NCBI GenBank assembly: GCA_963576475.1
Contig: OY754982.1
Span: 17,964,217 to 18,028,216, forward strand
Length of the DNA stretch: 64,000 nucleotides
Origin: Molanna angustata
Taxonomy: Eukaryota > Arthropoda > Insecta > Trichoptera > Molannidae
Reading direction: 5' to 3'
Below, piece by piece: positions 55,779 through 64,000 of the stretch; position 1 is the first letter of the stretch, and every line of letters starts with the position of its first letter. The notes under the pieces were generated by a model. It worked only from the letters and a program-made list of their open reading frames with translations. It searched no databases and was not told the DNA's origin. The translations under genes and the position numbers were made by a program.

Positions 55779-55794
55779 TTAGGTTAGGTTAGGT
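55779..55794 (+). repeat. Short interstitial TTAGG run
   Basis: TTAGGTTAGGTTAGGT, three units of the insect telomere repeat. It is too short to say more than chance or telomere-derived. Confidence 0.6.
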
Positions 55795-56172
55795 ATGCCA
55801 CCTTCATAGTTCAACTTTAACCTTGAACCAGTAATAGAAGAAGAAATCAAATTCCACACGGCACCTTGGTAAAGTTCAAAGGAAATAGCTCTGTAAACAA
55901 ACAACGCATAATGAATGTTAAAGGGAATATCAGACGAGCTTTGGTTTATTGGAATCTTGGGTACCTTATCTACCTATATACCCACTACACATTATTGTAG
56001 CAATAAAGTTCAAATAATTTATCAGCCATTTGTTCAATTTACCGAACGCATAAATAGGAACAATAAAAATATATAGAGTCAGCGTCAGCCAGACTTTCGA
56101 AATAGCATTATTTATTTATTTATTTATTGTTAATACACAAACATTTTTACACATTTAAGTTAAGTAAGTAAC

Positions 56173-56570
56173 GTGATGGAAAAGCTAAGAGTGACACAAA
56201 GAGCGATGGAAAGAAGAATGTTGAATATCTCGCTAAGGGACCACAAAACTAATGAATGGATTAGGAAGAACACAGGAGTAGCGGATGTGGCCAAAAGAAT
56301 AGCGGAGTTAAAGTGGAGTTGGGCGGGTCATGTATCTCGACGGGCGGGTCATGTATAGATGGACGATGGACAAAAATTGTGATGGACTGGAGGCCAAGAA
56401 CGGGAAACAGAAGCGTGGGAAGTCCCCAGACCAGATGGTCCGATGACATCAAAAAAGTGGCAGGTCCTGAATGGCACAGAATAGAGACCAGTGGAAGTCC
56501 AAGCGGGAGGCCTTTGTCCAATACTGGACTCAAGAAGAGGCTAAGTAAGTAAGTAAGTAAGTAACGCCCC
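56173..56570 (+). pseudogene. LINE RT C-terminal fragment with (AAGT)n tail
   Basis: Two frames: 56176-56358 reads VTQRAMERRMLNISLRD and AELKWSWAGHVSRR; 56340-56552 reads GRWTKIVMDWRPRTGNRSVG and SPQTRWSDDIKKVAG. A 20-bp direct repeat of CGGGCGGGTCATGTAT near 56323-56357 shifts the frame between them. The 3' end is AAGTAAGTAAGTAAGTAACG, and a short AAGTAAGTAACG also precedes the fragment at 56162, a likely target duplication. Confidence 0.82.
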
Positions 56571-56607
56571 ACTAGGCAATGCCTGTTCTGCAAATGGAAT
56601 CCATAGC

Positions 56608-57027
56608 AGGTAACAACGATTGGATAATATGAATTCTGAGTTGTGGTGGCTTTCGGAGATAACAGCTTTCAAAGTGTTGAAAATAGCTATTTTAACACGT
56701 TAGTTACAATATTGAGTGTTTTAGTATAAATCGTGATTTTTTTATATTTAATATGAAAGACACATTGAAATCACGCTTTCCATTTACTTTGGTTGGTTGA
56801 AACCCCCCGACAGAGACCTCTAAGTTTAATAAAAGTTCATACTGTAACTTTTAATAAAAGTTCATACTTTGCTCGCACTGTGGACGTCTAGACGTCGAGC
56901 TGAACCAATCAACGAGTGTCTGTTTCCGGTCATTATGAACGTCTTAGAGCGTCACTAAGTGCACTCGGCGTTCATTGTGAATTGTGAACGCAGCTCAGGG
57001 TTCATATTATCCAATCGTTGTTTCCTG
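56608..57027. mobile_element. MITE with 34-bp termini, 420 bp
   Basis: CAGG(T/A)AACAACGATTGG and onward through ATAATATGAA..CTGAG is inverted at the two ends with few mismatches. There is no clear target duplication. The interior contains TTAATAAAAGTTCATACT repeats and a CGTCTAGACGTCGAGC palindrome. Confidence 0.85.
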
Positions 57028-58825
57028 CTGTGGTCTCCTTTTACATAAAAAAATCACCCTTTATCTATTTATTTAATTTAATCAATTTTAAAACAGTACA
57101 TACATTTTCAATATAACATTATTTTCGACCTTTATACTATGACGTAAATTTGGCTCTTGGCCTTATCTCGAACCCATTGATTTTTAGATCTTTTCACTAT
57201 TTTTCAATGTCATCAGTTTTGTCGTGGTGTTTTTGTATACATTATATTTTATTTCTTGTCTGACAACTAACATGCTGTGGCGGAACATCCCTATGATGTC
57301 CGCACATCCCTAACTTCATATCATTGCTACCAACACAAGCTGAAGTTATTAACAGTTGTCCCCACCTACGCTAAACATTCGGGATTATTTTCAGTTCCTT
57401 GGCTTGACGTATCGCGAATTTTCCTCGACATTCTTATTCTGTATTAAATAAATATCCTTATTATTAAACAACTACAATGTAACATTAATTGAAATAAATA
57501 CTTGTCAGAATAAGTATTATATTTCATTATATAAATTATCAGTTACCCCAATATTTATTGTCTGTAGTATATCTAAATATAGAGAGATGAGTTTGGATAA
57601 TACTTTTGAACACGCAAATAATCTTCTGATAAAAATTCCTTTAAATTAATTAATCACAACAAGCTTATAATTAAAAACCATCTGTCTATAATTAGGTATA
57701 CTTATAATATTATGTCAAATATTAATTTAAAAGCCACCCACTAACAAATTGCTGGTTCAATATTTACTTCAAATGTTATGGTTACATATTACCTTTATAT
57801 TACAAAGGTAGAGTTGCAGCCAAACATTTTGAACTTTTAGCCGAGAAGGGGGGCGATTTGCACGTAAACCAACGAAACAAAAGGACACGAATTTGCGTTC
57901 TGCGCAACCGGAAGCTGGTTCTTATTGAAAATTATACCTATTATTCAATAAGACTGTTGTATATTTAAGTAATTATTTATTATCATGATAGAGATGGTTT
58001 TGCTGGTTCAATTGTCATGTCATCGAACTGAAATATAACAAATTATATTTAAATTTAGGAATTCTGTTCACCTATAAAGAGTATCATCTATTGAACTTTG
58101 TATAATAAAAATAAAAGACAAATGTACGAAGTATTTAATATGACAACATACAAAGGTTATCTATGAATTTGAATGAATTTTCTTATCGTTCTCGATTAAG
58201 TTCTTAACCATATTTATTTAGGTAGGTGCTTCCAAACTTATGTACTCCATTTGTTACCGATTTTTACTCCTCACTTCCCCAATGTATCTGTGTGTGTAGC
58301 ATGTTCTATGTACTATGATATTCTATGTACGGTGTATTTATTCTACTTTATCGATTATAGACTAAAGTACTACTTCCATTCTTTTCAAATTTGTATATCT
58401 AATACTAGCTTAGAACCCATTAGAATTGTAAGGATATCTAATTCTCAATATTTTAACTGTCAAACATTACATAGTGACAAAAAGCTAAGGAAATAATTTG
58501 ATATTATTATTTTCAAAAATTGCTAAAAAGACATACCTACAATACTTCCATACAATAATGTTGAAGAATTATGTTTTTATAATAAAATATTTAAGTAAAA
58601 AAAAAATTCCATACAAAATTTGAATTTCCATACAGAATTGAATACCTACTTGTGAAGTGACTAGGTAGTGAGTGAGTAGTAAAGTGTTGGCCACAACCCA
58701 CTCGTTATATTTACTATAAGCCCTATAACAGCTTCTGTAATGTGTATTTGTTTTTTTTTAATTCGGCCAATCAATTAAGGAGAACAATGATTGTTTTGAT
58801 CAATAAATTGAATAAATTTGTTTTC
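57028..58825. other. AT-rich non-coding stretch
   Basis: No gene or transposon terminus is recognised. The 81-codon frame at 58251-58496 lacks any recognisable domain. Confidence 0.5.
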
Positions 58826-59513
58826 TTAAGCGGGGACTACTGCCAACGTACCTATTTTTCAATTTGATATACCATCAATATTTCTTATCAAATCGTTTTG
58901 AAAAAAATAATTTAGATAGTTTGGGTATTAATAAAGAAAAATATATCTTTCCCTTTTGATAATGTTCAGTATAAATTCTTGTAGAAAAATAATGACATAC
59001 CCCGATTTTCAACGTTTATCTTATATTTTTAATAAAATATAAGGCGTAGTTAAACATATTTTTTTTAAATCAAAGAAGACCAAAATATCTAGAATAATAT
59101 GATGTTACGTTGCATTAATGCTTCAGGTTTAGTAAATAAACCTAAAAAACATTTATTTTCAATTCAGCGCCATTGCGAAATAAAAGTTTTTCTGGTTTAT
59201 TAAATTAACCTGATGCATTAATGCAACGTTACCTCGTATTTTTTCAGATATTTTGATCTTCTTTCATTAATAAAAAAATATAATGCTCTTTACCTTAAAG
59301 TTTTTTAGAAATTTAAGATAAATGTGAAAAATCGGGGTATGCTTATTATTTTCCTACAAAAATATATACAGAACATAATTAAAAAGTTAAGATATATTTT
59401 TCTTTATTATATCCAAATTAACTAGGTTAGTTTTTTCAAAATGTTTCGTTTTGTAGTAATGATGCAAATTCAAATTGAAAAAAAAAGGACGTTGGCGGCA
59501 GTCACCCTCTTAA
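58826..59513. mobile_element. 680-bp fold-back element with TTAA target
   Basis: TTAA at 58826-58829 and 59510-59513. Termini GCGGGGACTACTGCCAACGT and the inverse of AGAGGGTGACTGCCGCCAAC. The arms pair imperfectly over almost their full length and meet in an inner palindrome around TTACGTTGCATTAATGC...GCATTAATGCAACGTTA. There is no coding content. TTAA suggests a piggyBac-type source of transposase. Confidence 0.85.
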
Positions 59514-59716
59514 ACAAATAATTAGCTGTATTTTAGCACTGACAGCTAATTATCGGATACCTACTTGCTGCCCATTTTCGGAGTGTTTTACATACATTTG
59601 TTATAGAGTTTAATCAAGAATTATTATTGACAATTGAGAAGTTGAACAAAGTGTTATATGGTTTGATCGAAAAGCAAAATATCAAAGTTAGGTGACATTT
59701 CAAACATTTTGACTCG

Positions 59717-61549
59717 TTAAAATTATCAAATACTATTATATCTATATTCATTTACATGTTTAGTTAAAATTATCAAATACTATTATATCTATATTCATTT
59801 ACATGTTTAGTTAAAATTATCAAATACTATTATATCTATATTCATTTACATGTTTAGTTAAAATTATCAAATACTATTATATCTATATTCATTTACATGT
59901 TTAGTTAAAATTATCAAATACTATTATATCTATATTCATTTACATGTTTAGTTAAAATTATCAAATACTATTATATCTATATTCATTTACATGTTTAGTT
60001 AAAATTATCAAATACTATTATATCTATATTCATTTACATGTTTAGTTAAAATTATCAAATACTATTATATCTATATTCATTTACATGTTTAGTTAAAATT
60101 ATCAAATACTATTATATCTATATTCATTTACATGTTTAGTTAAAATTATCAAATACTATTATATCTATATTCATTTACATGTTTAGTTAAAATTATCAAA
60201 TACTATTATATCTATATTCATTTACATGTTTAGTTAAAATTATCAAATACTATTATATCTATATTCATTTACATGTTTAGTTAAAATTATCAAATACTAT
60301 TATATCTATATTCATTTACATGTTTAGTTAAAATTATCAAATACTATTATATCTATATTCATTTACATGTTTAGTTAAAATTATCAAATACTATTATATC
60401 TATATTCATTTACATGTTTAGTTAAAATTATCAAATACTATTATATCTATATTCATTTACATGTTTAGTTAAAATTATCAAATACTATTATATCTATATT
60501 CATTTACATGTTTAGTTAAAATTATCAAATACTATTATATCTATATTCATTTACATGTTTAGTTAAAATTATCAAATACTATTATATCTATATTCATTTA
60601 CATGTTTAGTTAAAATTATCAAATACTATTATATCTATATTCATTTACATGTTTAGTTAAAATTATCAAATACTATTATATCTATATTCATTTACATGTT
60701 TAGTTAAAATTATCAAATACTATTATATCTATATTCATTTACATGTTTAGTTAAAATTATCAAATACTATTATATCTATATTCATTTACATGTTTAGTTA
60801 AAATTATCAAATACTATTATATCTATATTCATTTACATGTTTAGTTAAAATTATCAAATACTATTATATCTATATTCATTTACATGTTTAGTTAAAATTA
60901 TCAAATACTATTATATCTATATTCATTTACATGTTTAGTTAAAATTATCAAATACTATTATATCTATATTCATTTACATGTTTAGTTAAAATTATCAAAT
61001 ACTATTATATCTATATTCATTTACATGTTTAGTTAAAATTATCAAATACTATTATATCTATATTCATTTACATGTTTAGTTAAAATTATCAAATACTATT
61101 ATATCTATATTCATTTACATGTTTAGTTAAAATTATCAAATACTATTATATCTATATTCATTTACATGTTTAGTTAAAATTATCAAATACTATTATATCT
61201 ATATTCATTTACATGTTTAGTTAAAATTATCAAATACTATTATATCTATATTCATTTACATGTTTAGTTAAAATTATCAAATACTATTATATCTATATTC
61301 ATTTACATGTTTAGTTAAAATTATCAAATACTATTATATCTATATTCATTTACATGTTTAGTTAAAATTATCAAATACTATTATATCTATATTCATTTAC
61401 ATGTTTAGTTAAAATTATCAAATACTATTATATCTATATTCATTTACATGTTTAGTTAAAATTATCAAATACTATTATATCTATATTCATTTACATGTTT
61501 AGTTAAAATTATCAAATACTATTATATCTATATTCATTTACATGTTTAG
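59717..61549. repeat. 47-bp satellite array, exactly 39 identical-looking units
   Basis: The unit is TTAAAATTATCAAATACTAT, TATATCTATATTCATTTACA, TGTTTAG. The array is 1,833 bp, which equals 39 x 47 with no indel. I saw no substitution on reading through. It is bordered on the right by a T-run. Confidence 0.97.
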
Positions 61550-62029
61550 TTTTTTTTTATAAATTTCACGCAAATTAAGTTCAAGTTCATAAAAAAATCA
61601 GTGAAGGATGGTAGTAGGTATAAAAAAACTTGCTCGTAAATAAAATTATACGAAGAACCATTTAGTTCTGACAATATTAATGCGAGATTATATTATTTAA
61701 TTACGATGAATGTTTATGAAATGAATTTGTTTTCTAAGCGTTTAATGTTTACACGTTTTTGACTAATGATACATTAAAATCATAAAAATAATCATTTCGT
61801 AATAATGAAATACATAATATAATATACATACCTATTTAATTAGTATTGTGTAGTTAATAATAAAACTGGAATTAGGTTGATAAATATGTATTGTCATTTA
61901 GAAAAGAGTAAATATAAAATCGTTATCAGATTTATTTGTTTAAAATATATTTTGTATTTTATTAGTTGGCACTGTCTAGAATCGGCTGTTACTTTAGAAA
62001 TTTTAATTTAAAGTCTAAATTTAATTTTT
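61550..62029. other. AT-rich non-coding stretch
   Basis: Nothing recognised beyond poly-T and AT-rich sequence. Confidence 0.5.
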
Positions 62030-62460
62030 TTCAACGTGCCTTCGTAGGGGACACCAGCTATTAGGTTTTGGTTCTATTATACTCTTCCGAAGAAGCGCAC
62101 TACGTATCGTTGGGGAGGGTTTGCAATCTGCTCAGGAAAATATTGATTCGGGTTTTAAAAAGACCCGGGTTGTAAGAAGAAGGAAACGCTGAATTCGAAA
62201 GATCGTTCCACAGCCGGGCTGCTGTGTTGATAAAAGAGTTCGAGAAACGACTGGTTCATGTATATTGAAGGTCTGCTGTGAACGGGTGTTGAGATTGAGT
62301 TAAACGAGTGACTCTATTGAGAATGGGTGGAAGAGTGACCAGAGATGCAAGTTCTTCTGAGCATCTCCCGTGGTAGTATCTATAGAATAAACTTAGAACA
62401 CCGACCATGCGTATGTGGTTTAGTGATTGCAATCCATCAGTCAATGATGGGGCGTCAAGC
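62030..62460 (-). pseudogene. CR1/L2-like LINE C-terminal fragment
   Basis: The minus strand reads SLNHIRMVGVLSLFYRYYHG, RCSEELASLV, TRLTQSQHPFTADLQYT and, after frame breaks, a remnant of the final FFPRTAKLWN-type box. These match the C-terminal end of CR1/L2-type LINE RT proteins. The frame carries stops, and no 3' tail was located. Confidence 0.72.
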
Positions 62461-62559
62461 AGACGTACAGAACACTTGTTTTTTTGTTTTGTTTTGTTTT
62501 AATTCGGTTAAATATTTTTGCTAGAATATATTTAGCTGTGAGGCATCGGATTTAAATAG

Positions 62560-63110
62560 TGCATCTATTAATTTATATTATCATTGTTTTCGGATGGTGT
62601 CCCCAAAGAGCCGGGTTAACGAAAATACAACATAAAAAAAAATAACGTCTCAAATAGTTATTAGGTGAGACGCGCATACATAAGTAAATATTAGGTCTCT
62701 GTGTGAGGATACACGCGTGTGTCGTGCTTCCTTTTATAAGGAAAAGTATACCAGCATTGTCGCTGGTTATCCCATATTGTTATCCCGGACCACAACGTGG
62801 AGTGGCGTACGTGGAAGTCACTAAACAGACTGAAGGCGAGCGTTGGGAGAACGTTGGATAACTTGTCTATACGGGGTATCCTGTAACAGGGAATACCAAA
62901 GACATGTGACTGTGGAGAGCAGCAGACCACCGCACATCTGTGCAGCTGCCCCTCAAGTCCAGTCAACCATGCCCGATCTTATGGTGGGCAATGATTGTGC
63001 TATCGATGTTGCTATGCACTGGCAGAAGATTATTTAAATGCGTTACTGACACGATAGAAGAAGAATTCCATATTGTGGGATATGCCGTGATGGTATGAAT
63101 GAATGAATAA
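62560..63110 (+). mobile_element. (GAAT)n SINE copy interrupted by a LINE scrap
   Basis: The body phrases TATTATCATTGTTTTCGGAT, CTTCCTTTTATAAGG, TTGTCGCTGGTTATCCC and, after the insertion, GTGGGATATGCCGTGATGGT then GAATGAATGAAT match 53700-54045. The tRNA head is degraded. Confidence 0.75.
62772..63076 (+). mobile_element. LINE 3' fragment inserted in the SINE, 9-bp target duplication
   Basis: CCATATTGT at 62772-62780 and 63068-63076 bounds a 287-bp insert. It reads, with frame breaks, like a LINE C-terminus with a C-x-C...H...C knuckle (TCDCGEQQTTAHLCSCP-like), and ends GATAGAAGAAGAATT, a (GAA)n-type tail. Confidence 0.82.
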
Positions 63111-63639
63111 AGTAGTTTTATGCGCATCGTACATAATATAACATTTTGCGTTGAAAATTTGTAAAGATAACCCGAGGAATTCCGATCTCATACGATTCAA
63201 ATAAGAAATAGCGTAGATACAACATAAACCAAAATAAACCTATTTAATTGGTTTTATTACAACCCATACTACATATGAAATAATTCAGTTACATAAATAG
63301 AAATCGTAATATTAATGGGCAAAAACCCGGTTGTCAGAGAGAGAAGATTTTGAATACAACAGAACGAGAAAGAAATACGTGGATTCTCTCCGTAGAACAT
63401 AATTTATTTAATAAACTACATGGCGTTGTTTTTAACTTACTATTGATCACCCAACCAATAAAATATTTCATCCTATAATATACAGAATGTTCTATAAATT
63501 GTCAAGTTAATAAGACAAATTATCTTTGTATGATGAAAAATGGTATCAATCATACTGCTTATAGAACGATCAATGAATTAATTATTTTTTTATAAAAAAG
63601 AAAACTATGAACGATGTCCATAATATTTTTTTATATGAT
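63111..63639. other. AT-rich non-coding stretch
   Basis: No gene or repeat is recognised. Confidence 0.5.
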
Positions 63640-64000
63640 CAATATTGCATACATACATACATACCATCACGCCATGTCCCTCACGGGGTAGGCAGAGAGA
63701 ACCGAACGCCACATTTTTCTATCTTGACACACATTCATCGCCTCATCAACATTCATACATCGTCTTATACATGTTCGTCTGTTGTTCATGCTTCTTACAT
63801 TTCCATCTTTCAAAATATCGTTTACATGGTCGTGCCATCCTTTTCTTGGGCGCCCGCGACCTCTTATTCCGTTCCTGTCAGCTTTGCATATTTTCTTCGT
63901 CAGGCGTTCTTCGTTCATTCTCCCCAAGTGGCCAAACCATCTCAATGTGTTAACTTTCATTCTGTTAGTTACATCTTTCTTTATCTTACATTCTTTCCTT
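63640..64000 (-). pseudogene. RTE-like LINE 3' end, cut by window edge
   Basis: The minus strand starts beyond the right edge. The frame 63960-63667 reads NTLRWFGHLGRMNEERLTKK, GRGRPRKGWHDHVNDIL and SAYPVRDMA, the C-terminal box of RTE-group RT. It is followed by the tail ATGTATGTATG (plus strand CATACATACATAC at 63649). The frame is open as far as visible, so the element could be more intact outside. Related to 39050-39225. Confidence 0.85.

Overview
The window is nuclear DNA from an insect, most likely a moth or butterfly (Lepidoptera). The reasons are the AT-rich background with many TAGGTA/TACCTA strings, GT-AG split genes, tRNA-derived SINEs, many MITE-type inverted repeats with TTAA or 8-bp target duplications, and a short interstitial TTAGG run. 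The order is an inference; insect is well supported.

Only two host genes can be read. A plus-strand kinesin-14 (C-terminal motor, Ncd/KIFC1 type) has six visible exons at 15100-19793 that encode the complete motor domain and stop codon; its tail and stalk exons are not visible. A minus-strand RGS gene of the RZ (RGS17/19/20) type occupies 48661-37423 in six exons whose phases all match (321 codons plus stop). The two genes converge across about 17.6 kb of repeat-filled DNA.

Region by region: 1-7640 is a 109-bp satellite array interrupted by a very young Ty3/gypsy retrotransposon (537-6464, identical 215-bp LTRs, ATAG target duplication). Its pol ORF carries a C-terminal macro (ADP-ribose-binding/hydrolase, TARG1-like) domain and a CCCH zinc finger, the most unusual feature here. 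8982-14278 is a 5'-truncated, decayed LINE with endonuclease, RT and RNase H, bounded by a 13-bp duplication and split by a 1,444-bp hAT-type element. 15100-19793 is the kinesin gene; one intron holds about 12 tandem copies of the P-loop exon end with its 5' splice site, and another holds a PIF/Harbinger derivative. 19794-37422 holds nested MITEs, an RTE-like LINE, SINEs and minisatellites. 37423-48661 is the RGS gene with introns full of inverted repeats and minisatellites. 48662-64000 holds a 123-bp repeat array hit by a LINE, a complete SINE, mariner and LINE remnants, a 680-bp fold-back element, a 47-bp array of exactly 39 units, and a LINE 3' end at the right edge.

The two host genes show no functional link. 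The dominant biology is layered transposition: several elements sit inside other elements or inside satellite arrays, and target duplications give the relative order of many insertions.
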